Shown: piece after piece, positions 55,644 to 64,000 of the stretch | How positions within the stretch are numbered: the first letter of the stretch is position 1 | How the letters are laid out: every line of letters begins with the position of its first letter | Origin: Roseibium sp. HPY-6 | GTDB taxonomy: Bacteria; Pseudomonadota; Alphaproteobacteria; Rhizobiales; Stappiaceae | Assembly: GCF_040530035.1 (NCBI RefSeq) | Contig: NZ_JBEWCD010000001.1 | Coordinates: forward strand, 310,001 to 374,000 | Reading direction: 5' to 3' | Length of the DNA: 64,000 nt | Made by a program: the position numbers and the translations under genes | The notes under the pieces: generated by a model | Database searches by the model: none | What the model saw: only the letters and a program-made list of their open reading frames with translations | What the model was told of the DNA's origin: nothing

Positions 55644-56227
55644 ACCTTTCACGAATTGAAATTCTCACACGCCCGCTCTTTTCGCAGAGTGTGCTTTCGA
55701 CTGCTCGAAACAATAGTCTTTGCGAACAAAACATGTGGGCAGCGTTTCCTGAGACATCGGCATCAGGTCGCCGGTCGTCTGACCAAATCTTTGGTCCAGA
55801 GACGACCGTAAGCAACAGCTCTGTGCCACTTCTTAAGCCGAAATTGGCAACAGTCGAGCGTGCCGCGCTATCGCCTTGGAGCTGGAACCACAAGGTCTGA
55901 CAAGCTCGGGTCTCCTGATTTGCGTGCGCGCACAGTTACTGAAATGCCGGTCAAGAAACCCGGAGATCGGATTGCTGGGCTGGTCACCTTGATCGGAGTC
56001 AGAAAGACGCGAATCCGAAAATGAACTTGAAGCTTTACTGCGCGACTTATCAGCCACCTCTCGGTCGCGGAAAACGTGCCACTATGAAACCCTGCAACAC
56101 CGCGAATGAATGTGATCACAAATGACGAATTGCGAGTGACACGCGACACGGGTGCGTTCTGGCAATCTGACTACTTTCTGCCTCCCAATAAGAGATAAAC
56201 AATGCTCGGATAAGAGGTAGTCATCTG
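55644..56227. other. 584-base gap without a supported gene
   Basis: Open frames on both strands (for example 55552-55893 and 55868-56149, minus) have no recognisable protein or ribosome site. It may carry a decayed gene. No hairpin with a T-run is seen right after the PilZ gene. This is the largest unexplained non-coding stretch of the window. Confidence 0.45.
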
Positions 56228-57289
56228 ATGCGCGTGCAAATTAAAAGGCCTGAAAACCCCATCCCCAAAGAATTCTTTCCCCACAACCGTGAGCATCAGA
56301 AGCGCAACGGTGTCTGGGTAAAGTGCGGAACCGTCATCAAAGTCGATACCGGTGACAGCTGGGAGACGATCGGCAAACTCTGCGACGGTATCCCCGCAGA
56401 AGAGGTGGCCTATGCCAACTTCGAGACTTACGATCCTGCGGAGATCAACTGGTATCTGAAAGAATATGTCGGCTGCCACAAACCTGGTCCCCACGGCTTC
56501 AACTTCATGTTTGATGGCGCTACGCCTGGGCTCATTCTGGCCCCGTTTAGAGACGCCTTGATCAACCACGTGGTGGAACGCGCCCACAAGGACGAGGAGC
56601 GCCGTCGCAGGCGTACGATCCTCGATAAGCGGTGGGACAAGCGCAACATCGACATTCCGGAAGGGGAGAAACTCGTCGTGGAAGCACGAGAGTTCATTTA
56701 CCGCCGCGTTCAGGATCATGTCCCGAACTCACAGGACTTCAATTTCCAGAAGGAATTGACCGACTTTATCGTGGGCGAAGCATTCGGTGGTGGCAAAGAT
56801 CTCCTTTCGCCGCACGAAATTCTGGCAAAAAGTTTGCTCAAGCCACTCAAGGAACTGCATCCGGAAAACGATCGGGTTCGTCAACTGCGCATGAAATATT
56901 ATGAAGCATTCGCGAATGGCGTGGCGGCGGAACTCTTCGACGGGCACACCTACCCCCTTCACGACAAGCTGCCGGGTGCAAAGGAGTTTTATGACGCCGG
57001 TCTGTTACGCGCTCGCCAGATGAGCGGGCTGCAGCGATATCAGTTCGTGATGGGCCTGATGGAACGTGCACGTCGTTATGGCCTCCAGGGCGTAAACCCG
57101 GTCTATCAACAGAAGGCCAATTTCTCGAAGGGATTCGGCGGACAGGCGGTTGCGTACTATCTCTCACGCGAGCTGTCCTCGTCCCGCTTGCTGGAGCGCA
57201 ACATTCACGAGACACCGCTCAAAGATGACGTAAAGGACGCGATCGTGGAAAACATTGAAGAAAAATTGAAGGAAGCGATCGGTTTCTGA
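56228..57289 (+). CDS. Orphan protein with LysM-like N-terminal domain
   Basis: A 353-residue protein I do not recognise as a whole. Residues 30-108 resemble a LysM/tail-like domain (GDSWETIGKLCDGIPAEEV, then INWYLKEYVGCHKPGPHGFN and TPGLILAPF). The rest is helical and charged, with basic RRRRRTILDKRW near 125 and a conserved-looking block LLRARQMSGLQRYQFVMGLME near 258. No signal peptide is seen. It stands alone between two non-coding gaps. Confidence 0.55.
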   Translation: MRVQIKRPENPIPKEFFPHNREHQKRNGVWVKCGTVIKVDTGDSWETIGKLCDGIPAEEVAYANFETYDPAEINWYLKEYVGCHKPGPHGFNFMFDGATPGLILAPFRDALINHVVERAHKDEERRRRRTILDKRWDKRNIDIPEGEKLVVEAREFIYRRVQDHVPNSQDFNFQKELTDFIVGEAFGGGKDLLSPHEILAKSLLKPLKELHPENDRVRQLRMKYYEAFANGVAAELFDGHTYPLHDKLPGAKEFYDAGLLRARQMSGLQRYQFVMGLMERARRYGLQGVNPVYQQKANFSKGFGGQAVAYYLSRELSSSRLLERNIHETPLKDDVKDAIVENIEEKLKEAIGF

Positions 57290-57307
57290 GACCTCTGAAA
57301 AAGCGAT

Positions 57308-57332
57308 TGAGCGGGAGCAAAGCGCCCGCTCA
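57308..57332 (+). terminator. Hairpin after the LysM-like gene
   Basis: TGAGCGGG (57308-57315) pairs with CCCGCTCA (57325-57332) around a 9-base loop, 18 bases after the stop at 57289. There is no T-run, so it is a weak terminator candidate. The remainder of 57290-57628 shows no gene. Confidence 0.4.
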
Positions 57333-57628
57333 GCGCTAAGAAATGCGACTTCATTCCTGCAAAGTGCCCCCAATGCCTCAATCAACTTACGCTAGCTGGT
57401 AGCAGAATTCAGCCTGGTATAAGTCGTCATTTGTCCTACGGTTTGTTGGAAGGTAATTTGCTTTCCCTTCAAAATATCGAACACGCCGTTTTCTTTGCCG
57501 GAAGCCGCATTTGCCTAGTACTCATGGCCCAACAGGCGTCTGAAAGTCGCAATACGGGCAAGAAGGAAGGTCATGCTGGTTCCAAAGTGGAGGCGAGAAA
57601 CCAGCCAGATAACCGGAGGGCCTAAGCC

Positions 57629-57979
57629 TTAGAGGTCACCACCACCACCTCCTCCGCCATCAATGTGTATTTCGGATGCGTTGTCCTCGACTGAGCTCTT
57701 TGAATTATAAGAAAAGTCCAAAAGGAACGCAGACACGAAGACACCGCCAATAGAAGAGTGGCTTCTGGCCCCCGCGGTTCTCGATCTTGACACCGATGCA
57801 TCCGACCAGATTACGCCTAGAATGAGCAAGGCGCCGATCACCGGCAGACACCAGATGGCCAAAAGCTGATACCTCTTTTGCTCTTTTGTATAGGCCGCTG
57901 ACCGCTTAAGCCTGTGGCTCGCAATGAGATTGAGCCAGACAAGAAATACGGCGGGTATGAGATAAAAAACAAAATCCAA
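57629..57979 (-). CDS. Small two-helix membrane protein with polyglycine tail
   Basis: About 116 residues from a TTG at 57979 with GGAGAGGG 5 bases upstream; a frame from 58168 would add 63 non-membrane residues. Helices: DFVFYLIPAVFLVWLNLIAS and YQLLAIWCLPVIGALLILGVI. The last part ends with IHIDGGGGGGGDL, a run of seven glycines. The layout recalls PLDc_N-type small membrane proteins. Function unknown. Confidence 0.5.
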   Translation of the reverse strand: MDFVFYLIPAVFLVWLNLIASHRLKRSAAYTKEQKRYQLLAIWCLPVIGALLILGVIWSDASVSRSRTAGARSHSSIGGVFVSAFLLDFSYNSKSSVEDNASEIHIDGGGGGGGDL

Positions 57980-58492
57980 CTGATCCCTCTCCGTCTCAAT
58001 TTTCTCGCAAAGTAAAAACTGTAATGCGTTCCGTATCGGTTCGAGGTATGCAAGCGCTCGCTCTTTTCTACCATCGGCCAAACGCAGCTTGTTGTTTCTT
58101 ATGAACGACATCCGCTTTTGCAGTGCGTTCCTCGCTCCTGGTACAAACCGAAACCGTTCTTTCCGCAAAAAATCACGTTCACGGAAACATTTTTGTCAGC
58201 GCAAAATACCAGCAAATGTGTCTGGCTTGGCATTGGTAGAAAGCGTCTTGGCGCCAGGAAAACACTCGGTCGTTTTGATACAAAAAGCCCAATTCTCTAA
58301 TAGTACCAATCACTTCCAGAAGATCGATACAATTTTAGTAAACTTAGATTCAAACACGCTTAAAAAGCATATTTTATTTTATTCAAATTAAAATCAAAGT
58401 TGATTAAAGTATAAATTAGCTTTTACTTCGATCATTTTCGCGAAATAAAAAGCAATAGGTCATCGTACGTCAGCCTTGGGGAGGGCGTTACG
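57980..58492. other. 513-base divergent gap, AT-rich near its right end
   Basis: This lies between the divergent polyglycine-tail membrane protein gene and the BTLCP gene. Bases 58330-58460 are strongly AT-rich and should hold promoters. I see no supported gene and no clear palindrome. Confidence 0.45.
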
Positions 58493-59107
58493 ATGAAATT
58501 ACTTGGAAAAGCACTGTTTGCATTCACGATAGCTTTCACCGGGATCGTTGCGGGAACACCGGCGCTCGCGGACCCTGGACGGTTCATGGATATGAAAGCC
58601 GCTGTGAAGGCGCCGATCGGTCACAAACAGTTTTGCCGCGACAACCGTTCGGCTTGCCCGCAGGAACAGTATGAGCCCGTTGTCGTCAAACTGGATGAAG
58701 CACGCTGGAACCAGTTGATTGCGATCAACGCAGAGGTCAACCGCCGCATCCGGCCGATGACGGACGACGATCTTTTCGGCACGGTTGAGCACTGGTCCTA
58801 TCCGGTAAACGGGTATGGCGATTGCGAGGAATACGTCCTGGAAAAGCAACGTGTGCTGATCGAAGCCGGTTGGCCGAAAAGCGCGCTGCTGATCACTGTT
58901 GCCAAGGATGTGTCCAATTCCGGCCATGCGGTGCTGACAGTCCGGACGGACCACGGCGATATGATCCTGGACAACCAGATCGAGGCCGTTCTGCCCTGGT
59001 ATTCGACGCCTTATCGCTACATCAAGCGTCAGTCAGCAAGTTCGCCCGTCAAGTGGACAGGCATTTCCGATACACGCGTGACCACAGTCAGCAGCGTATC
59101 TCGATAA
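58493..59107 (+). CDS. Transglutaminase-like cysteine peptidase (BTLCP)
   Basis: A 204-residue exported protein with a signal peptide ending GTPALA. The bacterial transglutaminase-like cysteine protease family (DUF920) is shown by the triad Cys111 (YGDCEEYVLEKQ), His145 (SGHAVLTV) and Asp160 (MILDNQ). In other bacteria (LapG) such proteins release surface adhesins; here no LapD or adhesin gene is seen. A terminator follows. Confidence 0.88.
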   Translation: MKLLGKALFAFTIAFTGIVAGTPALADPGRFMDMKAAVKAPIGHKQFCRDNRSACPQEQYEPVVVKLDEARWNQLIAINAEVNRRIRPMTDDDLFGTVEHWSYPVNGYGDCEEYVLEKQRVLIEAGWPKSALLITVAKDVSNSGHAVLTVRTDHGDMILDNQIEAVLPWYSTPYRYIKRQSASSPVKWTGISDTRVTTVSSVSR

Positions 59108-59190
59108 GGATAGGGATCGGCCCCTCATAAGGCCGTCAGGACGATCCGGTCGCGTCCCCACCCTCCCCATCCCTACCACGACCGGATCCA

Positions 59191-59229
59191 GGGAACCGGC
59201 CCGCCCCCGCAGGCCGGTTCCCGTCTTTT
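59191..59229 (+). terminator. Rho-independent terminator after the BTLCP gene
   Basis: GGGAACCGGCC (59191-59201) pairs with GGCCGGTTCCC (59212-59222), an 11-base stem with a 10-base loop, followed by GTCTTTTCC. It lies 83 bases after the BTLCP stop and would serve the rightward gene. The leftward carbonic anhydrase gene starts far to the right, so this is not its terminator in strict sense, though it ends close to its stop. Confidence 0.75.
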
Positions 59230-59256
59230 CCAGTCGCGCAGATTGGTGCCGTAGAT

Positions 59257-59784
59257 TTATCTTTCCGACAAACCCGCCTTGTAACGCTTCCAGTTCCGCA
59301 CGTATCCGGCAGCTGACAAGCGAATGTTTTCCGCTGCATCCTCCGCCAAGGTCTTCACCACTTTGCCTGGTACGCCGACAACAAGCGAATTGTCCGGAAT
59401 GACCTTGCCCTCGCTGACAAGTGCGTTCGCGCCAATGATGCAGTTAGAGCCGATAACAGCGCCGTTCAGGATCGTCGCTCCCATACCGACCAACGCGTTG
59501 TCGTGGATTGTGCAGCCGTGAAGAATCGCATTGTGGCCAATGGTGCAGTCGGCACCGATTGTGAGCGGAAAACCCATGTCGGTATGGAACACGCATCCGT
59601 CCTGCACGTTAGAACGCGCTCCGATCGTCACCGGTTCATTGTCTCCCCGCAACACAGCACCGAACCAGACACTGGCTTCTTCGCTCAGTCTGATGTCGCC
59701 GATGAGCGTCGCGGTCGGAGCGACCCAACAAGCGTCGCTTGCAGGAAAGGAAGGTGACCGGTCGTCCAGTGTATAGATCGGCAT
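59257..59784 (-). CDS. Gamma-carbonic anhydrase family protein
   Basis: A 175-residue left-handed beta-helix protein with hexapeptide repeats ([44 protein letters not shown]). His residues in FHTDMG and IGHNAILHG are the zinc ligands of the family. Many members act as structural subunits or weak carbonic anhydrases; the activity is not proven by sequence. Its start lies 6 bases from the neighbour's end. Confidence 0.9.
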   Translation of the reverse strand: MPIYTLDDRSPSFPASDACWVAPTATLIGDIRLSEEASVWFGAVLRGDNEPVTIGARSNVQDGCVFHTDMGFPLTIGADCTIGHNAILHGCTIHDNALVGMGATILNGAVIGSNCIIGANALVSEGKVIPDNSLVVGVPGKVVKTLAEDAAENIRLSAAGYVRNWKRYKAGLSER

Positions 59785-59790
59785 TGGACC

Positions 59791-60117
59791 TCAGGTGTAT
59801 CCGGCAACGATAAGCGCGACATTCATGACCATGATGCCCGAGCACATGCTCCACATTCCGGCGATTGTGGACGAGGCAACCAGCCAGCCAAGCGGCCGTT
59901 TCTCAATTCTACGCCCGCGAATAGCGTTGCGCATGATGATGAAGGGACCCGCAAAGACGCACAGGAACACCTCAACCAGAAAGGCGAATACGTTTTCACC
60001 GGAGAACGAAAATTTCGGAGGTTGCTTGGTGACGAGTTGATAAAGAGTCCCGAGAACTCCCGCCGCGACAAAGCCCGCGCTCGCTATATATCCAACGAGA
60101 AGTAGATCGAAGAACAC
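59791..60117 (-). CDS. Small three-helix membrane protein, family uncertain
   Basis: A 108-residue inner-membrane protein with three helices (GYIASAGFVAAGVLGTLY; VFAFLVEVFLCVFAGPFIIM; ASSTIAGMWSMCSGIMVMN). A conserved-looking NAIRGRRIEKRPLGW loop lies between helices 2 and 3. I recall similar uncharacterised proteins in related genomes but cannot name the family safely. It lies 6 bases upstream of the carbonic anhydrase gene and is likely co-transcribed. Confidence 0.65.
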   Translation of the reverse strand: MFFDLLLVGYIASAGFVAAGVLGTLYQLVTKQPPKFSFSGENVFAFLVEVFLCVFAGPFIIMRNAIRGRRIEKRPLGWLVASSTIAGMWSMCSGIMVMNVALIVAGYT

Positions 60118-60329
60118 GCCCGTTAACCTCTTATTAACTCAGCACTTGGAAAGTGATTAACAATCTCTAAACGGTCAACAGCAAAGACTGTGCCGGACGG
60201 GCAAATGGGCAAAAATCCGCATTTCGGACCACATGGGGCGACCTCAAGGATATCCTTAATCGGGACAGATGTTCCGTTTCGGTACAGTGTGTGCCATCGA
60301 TGGGCACTCGGTGATCAGGAGATTTTCCG

Positions 60330-61040
60330 GTGATCCCGATGTCTCTCCCGGTCGCAAGCGGCATCAAGCCCCGCCGGTTCACGGCATTGGTTCTTGCAAT
60401 TGTTCTCCTGAGCGCCGCCTACATTGCAGACCGGGTTGCTTACTGGACCCGGAACTGGAATGCACAGGATGCTTTTTCAACGGCGACAGGTCCGGTTTCC
60501 ATCCAGGTCGGGCAGGCAGGTTTCAATCTGCCCGCGGAGTACATTGCGATGCGCAGGCAGCGCGTCGCGGCACAAGCTGGCGGCAGTAGTGTGTCCGCTT
60601 TGAAACTCTCCATGACATGGCCAGACCTTGAACCGGCACATTCGGGCAGCCTCGCGCATTACGGTCTGCACGATCAGGTATTGGTCGTTGAGCTTGAATT
60701 CAATCCGGGTCGCGAAAGCATGCGGGCCCGGTTGGACCCGTTCTACCGCCGGCTGGCACGCGGGGGTGAACTAAACGGGCCGAACGGTCTCAAGATCCTG
60801 CGCTTGTCTGCAAGGGGTGCAGCCGGAAGAGACCTCATTGCATATGACCCTGAAAAGCCCGGCGGGTTTATCGCCCGCTGTCAGAAAACCGGATCGGGCC
60901 GGGACGCAACGTGCCACCGCGCGATCGTGCTATCGTCCGGTCTGGAACTGAGATATCGCTTTGATCAGTACTTACTTCGGGAATGGCGGCACATTGACAG
61001 CGCCATCATTGAAAAAGTGACGGCGTTTCGATCAGGCTAG
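60330..61040 (+). CDS. Membrane-anchored exported protein, unknown function
   Basis: A 236-residue protein with an uncleaved-looking N-terminal helix (FTALVLAIVLLSAAYIADRV) and a periplasmic domain with AEYIAMRRQRV, LKLSMTWPDLEPA and LVVELEFNPGRESM. It resembles no family I can name. The GTG at 60330 or the ATG at 60339 may be the start. A strong bidirectional terminator follows. Confidence 0.5.
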   Translation: MIPMSLPVASGIKPRRFTALVLAIVLLSAAYIADRVAYWTRNWNAQDAFSTATGPVSIQVGQAGFNLPAEYIAMRRQRVAAQAGGSSVSALKLSMTWPDLEPAHSGSLAHYGLHDQVLVVELEFNPGRESMRARLDPFYRRLARGGELNGPNGLKILRLSARGAAGRDLIAYDPEKPGGFIARCQKTGSGRDATCHRAIVLSSGLELRYRFDQYLLREWRHIDSAIIEKVTAFRSG

Positions 61041-61051
61041 GCAGGACAAAC

Positions 61052-61090
61052 AAAAAAGGCGCCTTTTCTTCGGAAAAGCCGCCTTTTTTG
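61052..61090. terminator. Bidirectional rho-independent terminator
   Basis: AAAAAAGGCG-C-CTTTTC (61052-61068) pairs with GAAAAG-C-CGCCTTTTTT around a TTCG tetraloop. The T-run on one strand and the A-run on the other let it end both the gene at 60330 (rightward) and the DUF3126 gene at 61108 (leftward). Confidence 0.85.
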
Positions 61091-61107
61091 TAATCGCACT
61101 TGGCAGA

Positions 61108-61323
61108 TCAGACTTCGTCCAGATCAATTTCCAGAATAGCCATCTGGAAATTCCAGCTGAGGTCTTCGTCTTCGTCGTCGCGGAAAATGACGCCGATGAA
61201 CTCTTCGCCGATATAGACTTCTGCAGAATCGTCCTTGCGCGGACGAGCCCGCACCTGAATGCTCGGCAGCTCGAACTTCATACGCAGGTAAGCTTCGATC
61301 TTGCGGATTTCATCGGGTTTCAC
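61108..61323 (-). CDS. DUF3126 family protein
   Basis: A 71-residue protein that fits DUF3126, a short alphaproteobacterial family of unknown function: KPDEIRKIEAYLRMKFEL, RKDDSAEVYIGEEFIG and DEDLSWNFQMAILEIDL. It follows cysE on the same strand, about 118 bases apart (61324-61440). Confidence 0.85.
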   Translation of the reverse strand: MKPDEIRKIEAYLRMKFELPSIQVRARPRKDDSAEVYIGEEFIGVIFRDDEDEDLSWNFQMAILEIDLDEV

Positions 61324-61440
61324 GGCGCTCTCCTTGTCAATGCCGTCTGCTATTTAGTCGCGTGGACCGTATAAGACCAGCCCTAAATGCCAAACCCTTT
61401 CCGCAATTTTTCCCCCGCTTCCTTTTTGCCTGACCGTGAC

Positions 61441-62262
61441 CTAATTGTCGCCGAGCAGCTGGTTCATGCTGCGCGCGGGTTCAGGACAACCCGCCTTGCC
61501 GACAATCCTGGCCGGAACTCCTGCAACAGTCGTGTTTTCCGGAACATCCGACAAGACAACAGAGCCGGCAGCGATCCGGGAGCAATGGCCAATCTCCAGA
61601 TTTCCCAGCACCTTAGCGCCAGCGCCGATCAAAACACCGTGACGGATTTTCGGATGGCGGTCACCACCCTCCTTGCCGGTTCCACCGAGCGTCACACCCT
61701 GCAAGATCGAGACGTCATCACCGATCGCGGCAGTGCCACCCACAACGATGCCTGTTCCGTGGTCGATAAAGATACCGCGGCCGACGGGAACTGCCGGATG
61801 GATGTCGATTTGAAACACTTCGGACGCCCGGCTCTGAAGATAAAGCGCAAAATCCCTGCGGCCCTTGCGCCACAGCCAGTTTGCAAGGCGATGTGTCTGA
61901 AGCCCGTGAAAGCCCTTGAAATAGAGAACCGGCTCAAGGTAGCGGAAGCATGCCGGGTCGCGGTCGAACACGGCAACAATGTCGACACGGAAGATCTTCG
62001 CAAGCTCGGGCTCGTCGGCCAGTGCCTCCAGATAAGTCTGGCGGATGAGCGAAGCCGAAACGACATCCCGCCCCAGGCGATCTCCAAGCCGGTGGAGCAC
62101 CGCTTCTTCGAGACTGTCATGATTGAGTACGGTTTCGTACACGAACGAAGAAAGGGCAGGCTCCGAAGCAACCATCTGCTGCGCTTCTTCGCGCAATTGC
62201 TGCCAGACCGGGTCATGTGTCGGAACGCGCTTCACGTCGGACTTAGGTATCGGTGCCGACAT
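61441..62262 (-). CDS. cysE: Serine O-acetyltransferase
   Basis: A 273-residue enzyme making O-acetylserine from serine and acetyl-CoA, the first step of cysteine synthesis. The N-terminal helical domain (LSSFVYETVLNHDSLEEAV) and the left-handed beta-helix are clear: DIHPAVPVGRGIFIDHGTGIVVG, GVTLGGTGKEGGDRHP and NTTVAGVPARIVG. The ATG at 62262 was preferred to 62298. Confidence 0.95.
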   Translation of the reverse strand: MSAPIPKSDVKRVPTHDPVWQQLREEAQQMVASEPALSSFVYETVLNHDSLEEAVLHRLGDRLGRDVVSASLIRQTYLEALADEPELAKIFRVDIVAVFDRDPACFRYLEPVLYFKGFHGLQTHRLANWLWRKGRRDFALYLQSRASEVFQIDIHPAVPVGRGIFIDHGTGIVVGGTAAIGDDVSILQGVTLGGTGKEGGDRHPKIRHGVLIGAGAKVLGNLEIGHCSRIAAGSVVLSDVPENTTVAGVPARIVGKAGCPEPARSMNQLLGDN

Positions 62263-62427
62263 TGGCTGTCTCCTTTTCAAGCCGTCACAACGGTCCACTA
62301 AGATAGGACTGTCGACTGATATTCCAAAATGAAACTTGGTGATATCAGATATGAAGCCTTTTTATGAAACCCGAAACGTTAAGTTTCCGGATACCGGCTC
62401 TCCTGAGAAATGGCATAGAGGAAAAGA

Positions 62428-63240
62428 ATGGCCGAAAGTGAACGAAATCAGGGAAAGGGCGAGAACCCCTTCGTGAAATTCAATGGCCGGATCGCCGAAA
62501 TCATACTGAATGCACCGGAGCGCAAAAACGCGCTGTCACTTGCTGCCTGGGCACGCATTCCAGATCTGATAGACCAGATAAGGGAAGCTGAAGACATCCG
62601 GGTGTGTGTGTTGAAAGGCGCAGGCAACAAAAGCTTCTGTGCAGGAGCGGACATCTCGGAGTTTGAAGAAACTCGCTCAACGCCCGCTGCTGCCATGCGC
62701 TACGACGAAATCAATGTCGCCGCCTTCAAGGCGCTCAAGTCGTTTCCCGTCCCGACCGTCGCCGAAATAGAGGGACCTTGCCTGGGAGGCGGTCTCGGAC
62801 TGGCGCTTTCCTGCGACCTGCGGATTGCGTCCAAAACCGCATTCTTCGGGATCCCCGCCGCCAAACTCGGTTTGGCCTATCCTCCAGATGCATTGGGCGC
62901 TCTCTTGAGTGCAGTGTCCGCCTCTGACGCAAAGTGGATCCTTTACACAGGTGACCGCTTTACTGCTGACGCGGCACTCGGCATGGGATTGATCAACGAG
63001 GTAACGGAACCGGAAGACCTAAGAGATCGTGTCGACACGCTCTGCGCCACCATTTGCGCAAATGCACCATTGTCCATCGCTGCTGCGAAACGCGCTATCG
63101 ACCAGATTTCCGGGCAATCAGTCCATATGGAACTTGAACAACACAGACTGATTGCAGAGCGCTGCATCGAAAGCGCGGATTACCGCGAAGGGTGTCGCGC
63201 CTTTTTGGAAAAACGAAAGCCGCATTTCAAAGGCTTCTGA
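62428..63240 (+). CDS. Enoyl-CoA hydratase/isomerase (crotonase) family protein
   Basis: A 270-residue crotonase-fold protein: ERKNALSLAAWARI, the oxyanion block NKSFCAGADISEFEE, and PCLGGGLGLALSCDLRIAS. The two Glu residues of classical hydratases are replaced here (Gly124 in GGGLGLAL and Ala144 in FGIPAAKLGL), so it may not be a true hydratase; isomerase, hydrolase or lyase members also vary there. Other short-chain acyl-CoA genes are not nearby. Confidence 0.8.
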   Translation: MAESERNQGKGENPFVKFNGRIAEIILNAPERKNALSLAAWARIPDLIDQIREAEDIRVCVLKGAGNKSFCAGADISEFEETRSTPAAAMRYDEINVAAFKALKSFPVPTVAEIEGPCLGGGLGLALSCDLRIASKTAFFGIPAAKLGLAYPPDALGALLSAVSASDAKWILYTGDRFTADAALGMGLINEVTEPEDLRDRVDTLCATICANAPLSIAAAKRAIDQISGQSVHMELEQHRLIAERCIESADYREGCRAFLEKRKPHFKGF

Positions 63241-63338
63241 GAGCCGGACCCTCAAAACTGCTCAAGCGCCTTTCGGTGTCACACTTATTTAAATCAAAAC
63301 CAAAAGACATTGAGGTAAAACATTGCAAGTGAACAATT

Positions 63339-64000
63339 TTAGGCAACCTGAGAATTTGTCTTGAGATCAATCAGAAAGTCCTCGACAGCTGCGGCAAAGA
63401 CGTCGTTTTTGTCGCCGGCAACCATGTGCCCTGCATCTTGGATATCCGTGAATTTCGCATGCGGGACATGGTCGAGAAACTCCTGGACGTGGTCCATGGA
63501 AACAAGCTCCGAATTCCGTCCGCGGATCAGCAAAACCGGCAGCGACAGATTGCCGGCGGCCGCCAGCATGTTGGCCTGGATCTTTTCGGCCAGCGCAGGG
63601 TCACGGTGCTGCCGGGACTTCAGGAACGCCGGATCCCAGTGCCAGCGGTAGCGGCCGTCTTCGTGGAGACGCAAGTTCTTGGAAAGCCCGGAAAGATCTT
63701 TCGGTTTCGCGCGATCCGGCAGATAGCGGGCAATCGCATCAGCCGCTTCCGCGACGTCGGCAAAACCTTCATCGACCCGGTCTCCCATGAAGCCGATGAT
63801 CTTGCTGACCCCACCCATGTCGATGCGAGGTGTAATGTCAACAAGGACGAGCGCCGACAGTCCACCGGGATTTTCCTGCCCTTCTGCAAGCATACCGGCA
63901 AATCCGCCGAGCGAAGCGCCGACAACAACCGGTTTTGCCCGATGCATGGCAAAAACCTGGCGGGTGACTGCCACAAGATCCCTGGCGAAATCTATGAAGC
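63339..64000 (-). CDS. Alpha/beta hydrolase (5' end beyond the window)
   Basis: The visible 219 residues or so contain the nucleophile elbow GASLGGFAG, the cap region after LVDITPRIDMGGV, and the late catalytic block DIQDAGHMVAGDKNDVF with His. The acid Asp is probably in LPVLLIRGRNSELVS (less canonical). The reading frame runs past the right edge, so the N-terminus is missing. Substrate unknown. Confidence 0.8.
   Translation of the reverse strand, partial: FIDFARDLVAVTRQVFAMHRAKPVVVGASLGGFAGMLAEGQENPGGLSALVLVDITPRIDMGGVSKIIGFMGDRVDEGFADVAEAADAIARYLPDRAKPKDLSGLSKNLRLHEDGRYRWHWDPAFLKSRQHRDPALAEKIQANMLAAAGNLSLPVLLIRGRNSELVSMDHVQEFLDHVPHAKFTDIQDAGHMVAGDKNDVFAAAVEDFLIDLKTNSQVA

Noticed and set aside
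55868..56149. 93-residue leftward frame in the 584-base gap
   Set aside because: Considered as a decayed transposase or gene fragment, but I could match no family motif or terminal repeat.

Overview
The window reads as chromosomal DNA of a marine or soil alphaproteobacterium of the Hyphomicrobiales type, most likely near the Roseibium/Labrenzia/Stappia group. This is an inference from gene content (DUF3126, DUF2336, BTLCP transglutaminase-like and PAS_5 proteins, a periplasmic nitrate reductase operon, a cyo-type quinol oxidase) and from the GC-rich coding style. No rRNA gene is present to settle it. One tRNA gene (tRNA-Thr, anticodon TGT) is seen at 3879-3954.

Layout. 0.4-3.5 kb: a MarR regulator with a palindrome just before its start, a PaaI-type thioesterase, rlmB, and a secreted DUF4097-like protein, with a short dispersed palindromic repeat at two places. 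3.9-18.2 kb: tRNA-Thr and then the most unusual part of the window, two divergent operons around an AT-rich gap of about 500 bp. The leftward operon (9775 to 4116) encodes a radical SAM/SPASM enzyme, a second SPASM-like protein without the radical SAM cysteines, an APH-fold phosphotransferase, a GT4-like glycosyltransferase, a GT-A-like glycosyltransferase and a GNAT-like protein, almost all translationally coupled. The rightward operon (10279 to 17513) encodes a 113-residue peptide with a charged leader and an Ala/Val/Ser-rich tail, two paralogues of the GT-A-like glycosyltransferase, a peptidase-less type I secretion ABC protein, its HlyD-like partner, a membrane-bound M23-like protein and a methyltransferase-like protein. 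A convergent aspartyl/asparaginyl beta-hydroxylase follows. I interpret this as an apparently undescribed pathway for a modified, probably glycosylated, secreted peptide (RiPP-like).

18.6-35 kb: secreted lectin-like and small proteins, a tautomerase/LysR pair, mscL, a broken alcohol dehydrogenase, cyoABCD, phnX, a trypsin-like protease, nadK, an Hpt protein, an EamA exporter, DUF2336, a lytic transglycosylase, and a flavin reductase/nitroreductase pair. 35-45 kb: an exported protein, an acyltransferase, thrS, a divergent Lrp/EamA pair with a clear inverted repeat, a B12-binding radical SAM protein, yidD, an IscU-like scaffold, folE and hisI. 45.2-52 kb: the periplasmic nitrate reductase operon napFDAGHBC, preceded by a small unrecognised ORF and followed by a small membrane protein gene. 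52-64 kb: CBS and rhomboid proteins, PAS_5 and tandem-PilZ proteins, an orphan LysM-like protein, small membrane proteins, a BTLCP protease, a gamma-carbonic anhydrase, DUF3126, cysE, a crotonase-fold protein lacking both usual catalytic glutamates, and an alpha/beta hydrolase cut by the right edge.
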